Source: CAYUVH01 sp964448135 (lineage in GTDB: Bacteria > Verrucomicrobiota > Verrucomicrobiia > Limisphaerales > UBA8199). From it: a stretch of DNA of 64,000 bases. This document shows positions 52,736-61,151 of this stretch, one piece after another. The stretch's first letter is position 1, and each line of letters begins with the position of its first letter. Where the stretch lies: the NCBI GenBank assembly GCA_964448135.1, contig CAYUVH010000011.1:1-64000 (forward strand), in the 5' to 3' direction. Made by a program: the position numbers and the translations under genes. The notes under the pieces are model-generated. The model saw only the letters and a list, made by a program, of their open reading frames with translations, made no database searches and was not told the origin of the DNA.

Positions 52736-53078
52736 TTCTCCAACCCTTACAATGCGCGTTCGAAATTATAAATGCTAATTATGTCCCGATATCATTTATT
52801 CGTAGCAGTCAGGTGAGTGCAGGACTCGAAAAACTAAAACGCCTGGGACCGCGCCACTTTTTGTCAGGGGAGCAGCGGTTCCACTTGGAGGTGGGAGGCC
52901 GCCGGCGCTTTGAACAAGCGCCGGCGGCAATTCCCTTGTTCTCGCCCGCGCAAAAGACTGCCGGCGCCGCGGAACATGGCGCGATGCATTGTAATCACGT
53001 TTTCCGGACCCCCTTTAGCACTTGCTGCCGCCGCCGCATCGGGACTAGCCTCAGGCCGGTTAACATGAGCGAGGCACT
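52736..53078. other. 343-bp intergenic region between prmA and the flotillin operon
   Basis: No gene. An AT-rich stretch at about 52755-52800 could hold divergent promoters. The strong hairpin at 52898-52928 is the only other structure seen. Confidence 0.55.
52898..52928. repeat. Perfect GC-rich hairpin
   Basis: 13-bp arms GCCGCCGGCGCTT / AAGCGCCGGCGGC around TGAAC. No T-tract follows, and no gene ends nearby on either strand, so it is more likely a regulatory or REP-like element in the leader of the NfeD/flotillin operon than a terminator. Confidence 0.55.
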
Positions 53079-53639
53079 ATGGAAGTAATTGTTTACGCGG
53101 TTTGCTTCTCCGTGGGGTTGTTGTTCGCTTTGATCAGCGCTTTCATGGGACATGTCTTTGGCGGAGGCGATGCCCACGTGGACATTGGCACCGGCGGACA
53201 CGCGGAGGCTGGTTTCCAGGACACCGGAATGCCCGGGCTGTCTCCCTTCAGCCCCACTACTCTGGCTTCGTTCATCACCGCCTTCGGCGGATTTGGGCTT
53301 ATCTTTTCCAAAATCGAGGCCACCAAAAGCCCGTGGCTGAGCGCACCCCTTGCGCTGGTCTGCGCCGTGGCGGTGGCCGCCGGAGTCATGTTTCTATTCG
53401 CGTTTATTTTTCACAAAACCCAAAGTTCCAGCGAGGTTCGCATCGGCAACATGGTCGGAATGACGGCCACGGTGATCACGCCAATTCCAGCCGATGGCGT
53501 GGGCGAAATCGCGTATGTCCAAGGCGGCAGCCGATCCACCGCCCCCGCTCGCTGTGAGCTGAATGAAGTCATCGGCAGCGGCCGGACAGTGAAAGTAGTC
53601 CGTATCGTTGGCTCCCAATTCTACGTACAGCCAGTCTAA
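53079..53639 (+). CDS. NfeD-like (YqiJ-type) membrane protein
   Basis: 186 residues. Helices at about 5-25 (VYAVCFSVGLLFALISAFMG), 60-75, and 85-110 (ALVCAVAVAAGVMFLFAFIF). The C-terminal OB-fold-like domain has IGNMVGMTATVITPIPADGV, GEIAYVQGGSR and VKVVRIVGSQFYVQPV. This is the layout of YqiJ/NfeD-type partners of flotillins, and a flotillin gene follows after 22 bp. Together they organise membrane microdomains. Confidence 0.82.
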   Translation: MEVIVYAVCFSVGLLFALISAFMGHVFGGGDAHVDIGTGGHAEAGFQDTGMPGLSPFSPTTLASFITAFGGFGLIFSKIEATKSPWLSAPLALVCAVAVAAGVMFLFAFIFHKTQSSSEVRIGNMVGMTATVITPIPADGVGEIAYVQGGSRSTAPARCELNEVIGSGRTVKVVRIVGSQFYVQPV

Positions 53640-53661
53640 TCAGATCAGCAATCCATATCCT

Positions 53662-55191
53662 ATGAACCTCCCCATATTCCTTGGCTTCGGGCTTTCGCTC
53701 ACGGTGGCCGCTGTCACGGTCGGCATCATGATCGTGGTCATGATCTTTCTGGCGATCTGGGCAAGCCGCTATACAAAGGTTGGGCCAAACGAGGTGCTGG
53801 TCGTCTCGGGCCGAAAGAGTGCCTTCACCGAAGCGGATGGAACGCGTGCCATCAGTGGCTTCCGCGTCGTCAAGGGTGGTGGCACTTTCGTCCTTCCGGT
53901 GCTTGAGAAAATCGACCGCCTTTCCCTCGAGCTGCTAACCATCGACGTCCAGACCCCCGAAGTTTACACGAGCAAAGGGGTTCCGGTGCGCGTTGACGGC
54001 GTGGCCCAGATCAAAGTCAAAGGCGACGATGTCTCGATCCGCACCGCAGCCGAACAGTTCCTCAGCAAGCAGGTGGACGAAATTAAAAACATCGCCACGC
54101 AAACCCTTGAGGGCCACCTGCGGGCGATTCTGGGCACGATGACGGTTGAAGATATTTACCAAAACCGCGACGCCTTCGCCTCAAAAGTCCAGGAAGTTGC
54201 CGCCGGCGACATGGCGAACATGGGCCTTGGCATCGTCAGCTTCACCATTCGCGACATCAAGGACAGCCAGGGTTACCTCGATGCGCTCGGCAAGCCGCGC
54301 ATCGCGCAGGTCAAGCGCGACGCCGTCATTGCGCAGGCAGAAGCCGATCGCGACGCGATGATTCGCTCGGCGCAAGCGACGCAAGCCGGACAGGAAGCGA
54401 AGTTTGCGGCGGACAGCAAAATTGCCGAAGCCCAGCGCGATTACGCATCAAACGTCGCCCAATACCAGGCGGCAGTGAATCAAAAGAAGGCCGAGTCCGA
54501 CCTCGCCTATGATCTGCAGAAATTCAAGACCGGCCAACTCGTCAAGGCGGAGGAAGTCCAGGTCAACATCGTCGAAAAGCAGAAGCAAATCGAACTGCAA
54601 CAGCAGGAAATCCTGCGCAAGCAGCGCGAACTCGAAGCCAACGTCCAGAAGCCCGCCGACGCGGAACGCTATCGCGTCGAGGCCCTGGCCAGTGCGCGCA
54701 AATTCCAACTCGAAGCCGAGGCTTCCGGCGCCGCCGCGGCCACCAAGGCCACCGGTCTGGCGGGCGCCGACGTCACCAAAGCGGTTGGCACCGCCGAGGC
54801 CGAAGCGAACAAAGCGCGTGGTCTCGCGGAAGCCGCCATCATCGAAGCGCAAGGCAAAGCCACGGCCGAGGCGATGCGCATGAAGGCGGATTCATTCAAG
54901 CAATACAATGAGGCGGCCGTCATCGAAATGATCATCCGCATCCTGCCGGAGGTTGCCGGCAAGATCAGTGAGCCGCTCGCCAAGACCGAAAAGATGGTGA
55001 TCATAAATTCGGGCAACGGTGTGGGCGGTGGCGCGAGCAAACTCACCGGCGACGTCACCCAAATCATCGCGCAATTGCCGCCGATCATCGAGAGTCTTAC
55101 CGGCATCAAGTTCGAGAAGCTCATCGAGCAGGTGCCGGCCTTCCGGAAAATAACCGACAACAAACCGCCGGCGGATGCCGGCAAATCCTAA
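53662..55191 (+). CDS. floT: Flotillin (SPFH/band 7)
   Basis: 509 residues from ATG 53662. An N-terminal membrane helix (TVGIMIVVMIFLAIWASRYT) leads into the SPFH domain (VGPNEVLVVSGRKS, LELLTIDVQTPEVYTSKGVP, FLSKQVDEIKNIATQTLEGH). A long coiled coil of about residues 220-430 has flotillin-type EA repeats (KKAEADLAYDL-like and GTAEAEANKARGLAEAAIIE). The C-terminus ends in the conserved LTGIKFEKLIEQVPAFRKI region. Flotillins form membrane microdomain scaffolds. It is the second gene of a six-gene operon. Confidence 0.92.
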   Translation: MNLPIFLGFGLSLTVAAVTVGIMIVVMIFLAIWASRYTKVGPNEVLVVSGRKSAFTEADGTRAISGFRVVKGGGTFVLPVLEKIDRLSLELLTIDVQTPEVYTSKGVPVRVDGVAQIKVKGDDVSIRTAAEQFLSKQVDEIKNIATQTLEGHLRAILGTMTVEDIYQNRDAFASKVQEVAAGDMANMGLGIVSFTIRDIKDSQGYLDALGKPRIAQVKRDAVIAQAEADRDAMIRSAQATQAGQEAKFAADSKIAEAQRDYASNVAQYQAAVNQKKAESDLAYDLQKFKTGQLVKAEEVQVNIVEKQKQIELQQQEILRKQRELEANVQKPADAERYRVEALASARKFQLEAEASGAAAATKATGLAGADVTKAVGTAEAEANKARGLAEAAIIEAQGKATAEAMRMKADSFKQYNEAAVIEMIIRILPEVAGKISEPLAKTEKMVIINSGNGVGGGASKLTGDVTQIIAQLPPIIESLTGIKFEKLIEQVPAFRKITDNKPPADAGKS

Positions 55192-55194
55192 ATC

Positions 55195-55443
55195 ATGGAC
55201 ACACTACTCTTTACTCCAATGCTGGGCGGAATCATTGGCGGTGCCGTTGGACTGCTGTTCTTCCTCTTTTGGATGGCGCTCTGTCTGGTCGGTCTCATTT
55301 TTTGGATCTGGATGCTGGTGCACGCCATCCAGAACAAAGGCCTCTCCGACATGGAAAAATTGCTGTGGGTGTTGGTGATCCTTTTTACCAACCTACTGGG
55401 CGCGATCCTTTACTTCTTCATCGGCAAACCCAAAGGCACTTGA
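55195..55443 (+). CDS. PLDc_N-like small membrane protein (first paralogue)
   Basis: 82 residues. Two helices: LFFLFWMALCLVGLIFWIWM and the LLWVLVILFTNLLGAILYFF segment, with the conserved MLVHAIQNKGLSDMEK loop and a final FFIGKPKG. This is the PLDc_N (phospholipase D N-terminal) type of small membrane domain. It starts 3 bp after the flotillin stop and is followed by a close paralogue. Confidence 0.8.
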   Translation: MDTLLFTPMLGGIIGGAVGLLFFLFWMALCLVGLIFWIWMLVHAIQNKGLSDMEKLLWVLVILFTNLLGAILYFFIGKPKGT

Positions 55444-55454
55444 AAGGCTGAATT

Positions 55455-55715
55455 ATGATACTTGCCATGCTATTCGGCGGCGCGGAGATCCTGGTGCTGC
55501 TCGCCGCTCTGCTTATCTTCCCGCTGGCCATTGCCAGTTTCGTGTTCTGGGTTTGGATGCTGGTCCACGCCATCCAGAATAAAGGGCTAAGCGACAGCGA
55601 AAAAGTCGGCTGGGTGCTGGCGATCGTATTCCTGCATTTCCTCGGCGGCCTGTTGTATTTCTTCATTGGCCGGCCGAAGGCGCTTTCACCTCCAGGGCTC
55701 GCTCAAACCGCCTGA
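55455..55715 (+). CDS. PLDc_N-like small membrane protein (second paralogue)
   Basis: 86 residues with the same layout as the preceding protein: MLVHAIQNKGLSDSEKVGWV is nearly identical, and the end is YFFIGRPKA plus a short tail. The tandem pair is a gene duplication inside the flotillin operon. The next gene begins 6 bp later. Confidence 0.8.
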   Translation: MILAMLFGGAEILVLLAALLIFPLAIASFVFWVWMLVHAIQNKGLSDSEKVGWVLAIVFLHFLGGLLYFFIGRPKALSPPGLAQTA

Positions 55716-55721
55716 CCGGGC

Positions 55722-56582
55722 ATGCGCCTCCTCGAAGCCATCGTTGACGCCAACCACCGCGCGGTTGCAGGAGACGCGAAAGCGGGCGTGCATCCGGGTG
55801 AATTCGTGGAAGAGCTGCCGATCGTCGCCCTCACTTGTGTTGACGCGCGGCTCAATGCGCTGCTGCCGAACGTCCTCGGCCTGCCCAAGGAACAGTTCAT
55901 CTGGCTGCGCAACGCGGGCAATATCATCACCGGCCCGACCAGCAGCACGATGCGCTCGCTGGCGCTGGCGTGTGCGGTCAAAGGCGGAAAGGAAATTGTC
56001 ATCATCGGGCACACGGATTGCCAGGTGGGCAAGCTCACCGCGATGCAATTATTGGAGCGGTTCAAAGCGCTGGGGGTTGACCGCGGCCGTTTGCCCGACA
56101 ATCTCGTCGAATTCTTTGGACTGTTCGGCAGTGATCGCCAGAACGTGATCAAGTCCGCTGATATCGCGCGGCAAAGTCCTCTGATTGGGGCGAAGGTTCC
56201 GGTTCATGGACTGCTGCTGAATATCGAGACCGGCGGCGTCGAGTGGGTGGTGAATGGTTACCAGGTGGCCGAAACTTTCGCCGATCGCTGGCAGGACTTG
56301 ATGAAGTCGGCCGATCAAACCGTGCAATCGCTCAAGTCGCTGGGTGATTTTGAAATTGGTGACAAGAAACTACGCGAAACGAAAATTGGCGAAACCGTGG
56401 AACGCGCCGAGAATTGGATTTCCGAGAAGATTCGCACGCAAATCAGCGCGCCAGTGACCCCCGCGTCGTCACCGGCCCCCGTGCGGCCGGTGCCACCCGC
56501 GGCGCCGCAGCCACCCAGATTACCACCGCAACGCCCGCCGTTGCCCCGCATGACCATTCGCAAAAGACCAACACGACCATGA
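55722..56582 (+). CDS. Beta-class carbonic anhydrase with C-terminal extension
   Basis: 286 residues; the catalytic domain covers about 1-180. Zinc ligands fit Cys39 in ALTCVDARLN (with Asp41-Arg43 dyad), His97 and Cys100 in IIGHTDCQVGK. Interconverts carbon dioxide and bicarbonate in the cytoplasm. About 100 extra residues follow, ending in a proline-rich, basic tail (APVTPASSPAPVRPVPPAAP) that is not part of the enzyme fold. Overlaps the next gene by ATGA. Being inside a flotillin operon is unusual. Confidence 0.85.
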   Translation: MRLLEAIVDANHRAVAGDAKAGVHPGEFVEELPIVALTCVDARLNALLPNVLGLPKEQFIWLRNAGNIITGPTSSTMRSLALACAVKGGKEIVIIGHTDCQVGKLTAMQLLERFKALGVDRGRLPDNLVEFFGLFGSDRQNVIKSADIARQSPLIGAKVPVHGLLLNIETGGVEWVVNGYQVAETFADRWQDLMKSADQTVQSLKSLGDFEIGDKKLRETKIGETVERAENWISEKIRTQISAPVTPASSPAPVRPVPPAAPQPPRLPPQRPPLPRMTIRKRPTRP

Positions 56583-57244
56583 ACGGACAACCTGCCGCCC
56601 CTGCCCCGAAACGCCGTGGATGCTTATTCTATGGCTGCCTCATATTCGCCATCATCGGCGTAATTCTCTTGGTCATGAGCCTCATGGCCCTGCGCTTTGC
56701 CAAAAAGTTTGTGGACCAGTGGACCGACACGAAGCCAATGGCCCTGCCGGTGGTCAAGCTGTCCGACGAACAACTTGCCACTCTGCGCGCCCGCATGGCT
56801 GCGTTCCAACAGTCGGTCACAAACACGGCCGCCCCGGCGGAACCGCTGACGTTGACGGGCGACGAACTGAACGGTCTGATCGAGAGCGATCCCAACTGGA
56901 AAAATCTCAAGGGGAAGGTCTATCTCGGCATCACGAACAACCTGGTGAGCGGCGAGGTCAGCCTGCCGTTGACCGATAGCGGCGTGCCGTACGTTAAAAA
57001 CCGTTACGTGAACGGCGCAGGCACTTTTGATGTGTCCTTCCGCGACGGCAAGCTTTACCTCAGCCTGAAATCTCTCAAGGTCAAGGATACCTCCATGCCG
57101 GAGGATGTGTTGCAAAAGGTAAGCAACGGCAATCTCGCTCAAAACGCGAACGACGATCCCAACCTCATGAAGACATTCCGCGATATCGAGAGCATCGAGG
57201 TCAAGGACGGGAAGATCATCATCGTCCCGAAGCAGAAGAAATAG
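56579..57244 (+). CDS. Membrane-anchored protein of the flotillin operon
   Basis: 221 residues from ATG 56579, overlapping the carbonic anhydrase stop. A single membrane helix (CLFYGCLIFAIIGVILLVMS) is followed by a soluble domain with LTLTGDELNGLIESDPNWKN, KVYLGITNNLVSGEVSLPL and FRDGKLYLSLKSLKV, reminiscent of a lipid-binding or arrestin-like beta sandwich. I recognise no named family. It is the last gene of the operon and converges on the dgt-like gene with a 4-bp gap. Confidence 0.65.
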   Translation: MNGQPAAPAPKRRGCLFYGCLIFAIIGVILLVMSLMALRFAKKFVDQWTDTKPMALPVVKLSDEQLATLRARMAAFQQSVTNTAAPAEPLTLTGDELNGLIESDPNWKNLKGKVYLGITNNLVSGEVSLPLTDSGVPYVKNRYVNGAGTFDVSFRDGKLYLSLKSLKVKDTSMPEDVLQKVSNGNLAQNANDDPNLMKTFRDIESIEVKDGKIIIVPKQKK

Positions 57245-57248
57245 CGGG

Positions 57249-58406
57249 CTACTCCGCCGCGCCAAAGCCAAAGATACGGCGATGCTCGAGCATCGCGTAG
57301 CGATCGGTCATGCCGGCCATGTAATCGCAGACGGCCCGCGGCCAGCCCTCTTTGCGCGCGCGCTTCCGGGTTTGCACGCCGACCTCGGATGGATTTTCCA
57401 GGTAATACTCGAACAGCCGCTCGAGCACGCGGCGCGCGCGCGAATGCGGCTCGCTGACGGCGGGATTGAAATACAGGTTTCGATACAGAAATGCGCGCAA
57501 CTCAAGGTTCATCTTCTTCCGCGCATCGCTGTAGCGGACAAGCGGCTTTGAATGCAGCCGCACTTCGTCAGCGCTCCCTACCCCGGCGGCCTTGATCAGC
57601 GCTTCACTGGTTTCCACCACGTCGCGAACCTGCTGGTCGGTGATGGATCGGATGATGGAATGCCGCCGGGATTCCTCAGGCACCTTGCCATACAACTTCT
57701 TCATCGCCTTCACCGCCTGCCGCCAGATCGTCACTTCCTTCTCCACCTGCTTCTCCGTCAGGAGCCCGGAGTCCAGGCCGTCGTCCAGATCGTGACTGTA
57801 ATACGCGATTTCATCCGCGAGGTTGGCAATCTGCGCTTCGAGCGAGGAGGAACGGGCAGGAAAGCCCTTGCGCCGGCTCGGATGATTGTAAGCGCTGAAG
57901 TGTTTTACGATTCCTTCGCGCACTTCCCAGGTCAGATTGAGGCCGGGATAATTTGGGTAACAGTATTCCAGCGACTCCACGATGCGAAGGCTTTGCCGGT
58001 TGTGTTCAAAACCGCCGTGGCGGCGCATCAGCCGGTTCAAAACGTCTTCGCCCTTGTGGCCGAACGGTGAATGGCCCAGGTCGTGTGCGAGTGCGATGGT
58101 CTCGGCCAGGTCCTCGTTCAGTCGCAGCGCGCGGCTGATATTTCGCGACAGCGCCGCCACCTCCATCGTGTGGGTGAGTCGCGTGCGCAGATGGTCACCC
58201 GTTCCGTTGAGGAAGACCTGGGTCTTATACTCCAACCGCCGAAATGCGCGCGAATGAATTACGCGATCACGGTCGCGCTGGTATTCCGTCCGCCATTCGG
58301 CCAGCCGTTCGGGATAATCACGTCCGCGCGAGTCCGCGCTAAATTGCGCGTAGGGAGCCAGCGTGCGGCGCTCCAGTCTTTCCAATTCCTGCCGGGTTCG
58401 GGGCAT
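57249..58406 (-). CDS. dgt: dGTPase-like HD-domain triphosphohydrolase
   Basis: 385 residues. HD-domain metal ligands: His in RTRLTHTMEVAALSR, HD in IALAHDLGHSPFGHKGED and Asp in DEIAYYSHDLDDGLD. The N-terminus RDRDRVIHSRAFRRLEYKTQ and FLNGTGDHLRTRL are typical of dGTPase-like proteins, which remove triphosphate from dNTPs. The protein is a little shorter than E. coli Dgt and fits the bacterial type II dNTPase group. The next upstream gene on this strand is the Nudix hydrolase. Confidence 0.9.
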   Translation of the reverse strand: MPRTRQELERLERRTLAPYAQFSADSRGRDYPERLAEWRTEYQRDRDRVIHSRAFRRLEYKTQVFLNGTGDHLRTRLTHTMEVAALSRNISRALRLNEDLAETIALAHDLGHSPFGHKGEDVLNRLMRRHGGFEHNRQSLRIVESLEYCYPNYPGLNLTWEVREGIVKHFSAYNHPSRRKGFPARSSSLEAQIANLADEIAYYSHDLDDGLDSGLLTEKQVEKEVTIWRQAVKAMKKLYGKVPEESRRHSIIRSITDQQVRDVVETSEALIKAAGVGSADEVRLHSKPLVRYSDARKKMNLELRAFLYRNLYFNPAVSEPHSRARRVLERLFEYYLENPSEVGVQTRKRARKEGWPRAVCDYMAGMTDRYAMLEHRRIFGFGAAE

Positions 58407-58505
58407 ACTCTCAGTTCAGAGTAAACAGGACCGGCGCGCGGCGCAACCGCCGCCGGGATGGGGAGGGATTGGGAGTGAGAGCAGGATTATGATTAGGAGG
58501 AGGTG

Positions 58506-58910
58506 TTATACGGCCCACAATTTGTGATTTTGCAAAACGCGCTTGATCAACTTTGCGTCGGCGTCGGGAAACTTGTGGCGGCGCAGCCCCGCAGGCGTCA
58601 CCCACCGCAACGCGGCGCAGCCGATGGGGCGCGGCGAGCCGCTTACGAGGACGCCGGCATAAAACTTAAGCAGCACCTTTTTTTCGGGATAGTCATGATT
58701 CACCCTCGCAAGCAGAGGCCCCACTTCGACTTCAATGGCCAGTTCCTCGCGCAGCTCGCGGACCAGGCAGGCGCGAAAAGTCTCACCGCGTTCCCGCTTG
58801 CCGCCGGGAAACTCCCACAGGCCGCCCAAGTGATCCTCGGCGCGCCGGCGTGTGATGAGCAGTTTTCCTTTCCGAAAGACCAGCCCCGCAGCGACCTCGA
58901 TTCGTTTCAT
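58506..58910 (-). CDS. MutT-like Nudix hydrolase
   Basis: 134 residues from ATG 58910. Nudix box read as GGKRERGETFRACLVRELRE followed by ELAIEV, with the final Gly replaced by Ala. Flanking landmarks are RRRAEDHLGGLWEFPGGK and FPDADAKLIKRV. Likely a (8-oxo-)dNTP pyrophosphohydrolase, given the MutT-like start (VAAGLVFRKGKLLITRR). It begins 25 bp after the UDP-glucose dehydrogenase stop on the same strand. Confidence 0.87.
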   Translation of the reverse strand: MKRIEVAAGLVFRKGKLLITRRRAEDHLGGLWEFPGGKRERGETFRACLVRELREELAIEVEVGPLLARVNHDYPEKKVLLKFYAGVLVSGSPRPIGCAALRWVTPAGLRRHKFPDADAKLIKRVLQNHKLWAV

Positions 58911-58935
58911 TCCAGGCAGCCGCCGGCATCCCCGC

Positions 58936-60225
58936 CTAGCGGCCGACGCTCTTATAAATAAAGCCCAGGCGCTCCATCTCCGCCGGGTCGAAGAGATTCC
59001 GGCCATCGAAAAGAATCGGGTGGCTCATGCCTTTGCGTGCCCGGTCGAGGTCGAGCTTCTTGAACTCGTCCCACTCGGTCGCAACCACCAGAGCGTCGCA
59101 GCCTTCCGCGACGGCATTCATGTCATCAACAAAAACGACGTCCTTCAGGACATCGCGCGCCTTGGGCATCGCCTTTGGATCGTGGACGCGGAGCTTCGCC
59201 CCGGCCTGCTGCAGGCGCAGGCACAAATCCATCGCGGGCGACTGCCGGATGTCGTCGGTGTTCTGCTTGAATGCGAGGCCGAGCACCCCGATCGTCTTGT
59301 CGCGGAGCACCCAGAGCGTGTCGGTGATCTTTTTGACGAACCGGTCCATTTGCGCGGCGTTGATGCGCTGCACTTCCTTCAATAGACCAAAATCATAGCC
59401 GACCTGCTCCGCAATTTTGATGAAGGCGCTGAGGTCCTTGGGAAAGCAACTGCCGCCGAATCCCAGCGAGGGATTCAAAAATCGGCGGCCGATCCGGGCA
59501 TCCATGCCCATGCCGTTGGCGACTTCCTGGACATTCGCGCCGGTGGCTTCGCAGATCACGGAGATCGCGTTGATGTAGGAAATTTTCAGCGCGAGGAAGG
59601 AGTTCGACGCGTGCTTGATCAATTCGGCGGAATTGATGTCAGTGACGATGATGGGCGCTTTGAAAGGCTCGTAAACTTCCTTCATGGCCGCGATCGGGCG
59701 CTGCGTGCGCACGCCGATGACGATGCGGTCCGGCTTCATCAAATCCTCGACTGCAAAGCCCTCGCGCAAAAACTCCGGATTGCTCACCACGTCGAACTCG
59801 ACCTGACCCTTGGAATACCGCTTGATGGTCTCCGCCACCTTGTCACCGGTTTTCACGGGCACGGTGCTTTTGTCCACGACGATCCGATAGCCGGTCATCG
59901 CGGTGGCGATGTCGCGCGCGACGCGTTCGATGAAACTCAGGTCCACGGAGCCATCCGGCTGCGGCGGGGTGGGCACGGCGATGAAAATGATGTCGGACTT
60001 TGCCACGCCATCAGCCGTGCTGCTGGTGAACGACAGGCGCCCGGCAGCGACGTTGCGTCGCACCATTTCCTCCAGGCCTGGTTCGTAGATGGGAATCCCG
60101 CCCGACTGGAGGACCTTCACCTTTTCGGCGTCATTGTCCACGCAGACCACGTGATGGCCTACTTCGGCAAAACAGGCGCCCGTGACAAGGCCCACGTATC
60201 CGGTGCCAATGATGCTGAGTTTCAT
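58936..60225 (-). CDS. ugd: UDP-glucose 6-dehydrogenase
   Basis: 429 residues. NAD-binding motif SIIGTGYVGLVTGACFAEVG, the central GVRTQRPIAAMKEVYEPF and LIKHASNSFLALKISYINAI, and the active-site Cys260 in SLGFGGSCFPKDLS. The C-terminal domain has LGLAFKQNTDDIRQSPA. It oxidises UDP-glucose to UDP-glucuronate for polysaccharide synthesis. It belongs to a minus-strand run TPR protein, ugd, Nudix, dgt. Confidence 0.94.
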   Translation of the reverse strand: MKLSIIGTGYVGLVTGACFAEVGHHVVCVDNDAEKVKVLQSGGIPIYEPGLEEMVRRNVAAGRLSFTSSTADGVAKSDIIFIAVPTPPQPDGSVDLSFIERVARDIATAMTGYRIVVDKSTVPVKTGDKVAETIKRYSKGQVEFDVVSNPEFLREGFAVEDLMKPDRIVIGVRTQRPIAAMKEVYEPFKAPIIVTDINSAELIKHASNSFLALKISYINAISVICEATGANVQEVANGMGMDARIGRRFLNPSLGFGGSCFPKDLSAFIKIAEQVGYDFGLLKEVQRINAAQMDRFVKKITDTLWVLRDKTIGVLGLAFKQNTDDIRQSPAMDLCLRLQQAGAKLRVHDPKAMPKARDVLKDVVFVDDMNAVAEGCDALVVATEWDEFKKLDLDRARKGMSHPILFDGRNLFDPAEMERLGFIYKSVGR

Positions 60226-60287
60226 TTGCCGAAAACGACTGGTCTCACGCCAGGGCTTTGTCGGTGGCGATCAGCCCGGAGGCGGGA

Positions 60288-61016
60288 TTACTTCGGCGCC
60301 GGCGGCGCGGGCGCGCTGGGTGAGGCGGCATTGCTCATGCCGGCCGGCATGGCGGGAGGCACGGCGAGCTGCGGATGCTTTGCCTTCAATTCCTCCGCTC
60401 GCATGCCGGCTTCGCCCCCGAGCGCGCCGTAGGGGCTCGCGCGGTTGACTTCCTCGTAAAGGCGGAAGGCTTCCTCGGGCTTGTTCTGAGATTCGGCAAT
60501 GCGGGCGAGCGCGAACTTGGCCGGCTGCGCGACGGGATCGCTGGAATGGCGATCGGACAGGCTCTTGTAGGAAGCCTGCGCGTCGGTCGTCTTGCCGGCG
60601 GCGTCGAGGCAGCTCGCGATGCCGAACAGCGCCTGCGGGAGATAAATGCTCTCGCGGTGTTCGCGCACAAATTTTTCGAACTGCGTCTGGGCTTCAGGAT
60701 ATTTGCCCTGGGTGAACAACGCCGTGGCCGCGATGAGTTGGGCCCTTTCGCCGGCGTTCGAGTTGGGGAATTGTTGGGCCACTTTGATGAAGGCGTCCGG
60801 ATTCTCCGGTTCGCCCCTGGTCATGGAGGCCGTGAGCGCAGCGGAGATCGCGCGGCCCGCGGCGATTTCTTTCTCGGCCTTCTGCATATACATCCACCAC
60901 ACAACCAGGCCCACGACGATCAAGGCCAGGGTGCCCCACATCAAGGGCTTGCGGTTTTTGTCCGCCCAACGGTAGGCCGCATAAAAGCCCTGTGATTCCA
61001 ACGCATCTGTTTCCAT
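60288..61016 (-). CDS. YfgM-like TPR membrane protein
   Basis: 242 residues from ATG 61016; a TTG at 61028 is also possible. One N-terminal helix (LMWGTLALIVVGLVVWWMYM) after a short cytoplasmic stretch with FYAAYRWADKNRKPL. Then three TPR-like units (ALFTQGKYPEAQTQFEKFVR, FGIASCLDAAGKTTDAQASY, ARIAESQNKPEEAFRLYEEV) and a proline/alanine-rich tail. The layout matches YfgM/TPR_21 proteins, which assist periplasmic protein folding or assembly. Confidence 0.75.
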   Translation of the reverse strand: METDALESQGFYAAYRWADKNRKPLMWGTLALIVVGLVVWWMYMQKAEKEIAAGRAISAALTASMTRGEPENPDAFIKVAQQFPNSNAGERAQLIAATALFTQGKYPEAQTQFEKFVREHRESIYLPQALFGIASCLDAAGKTTDAQASYKSLSDRHSSDPVAQPAKFALARIAESQNKPEEAFRLYEEVNRASPYGALGGEAGMRAEELKAKHPQLAVPPAMPAGMSNAASPSAPAPPAPK

Positions 61017-61151
61017 ATAAAGGGGCAATAATCTTTAGGTCGGCGGGCTGAAACGCAAGCTTGAACTTGGCCCATTTTACGGACCCCGGGCGCCTTCGGC
61101 CGCTTTCGGCGTTGCCCTGCCCGCCCGCCTCGCCTACTTTCAGCCGCGTTT

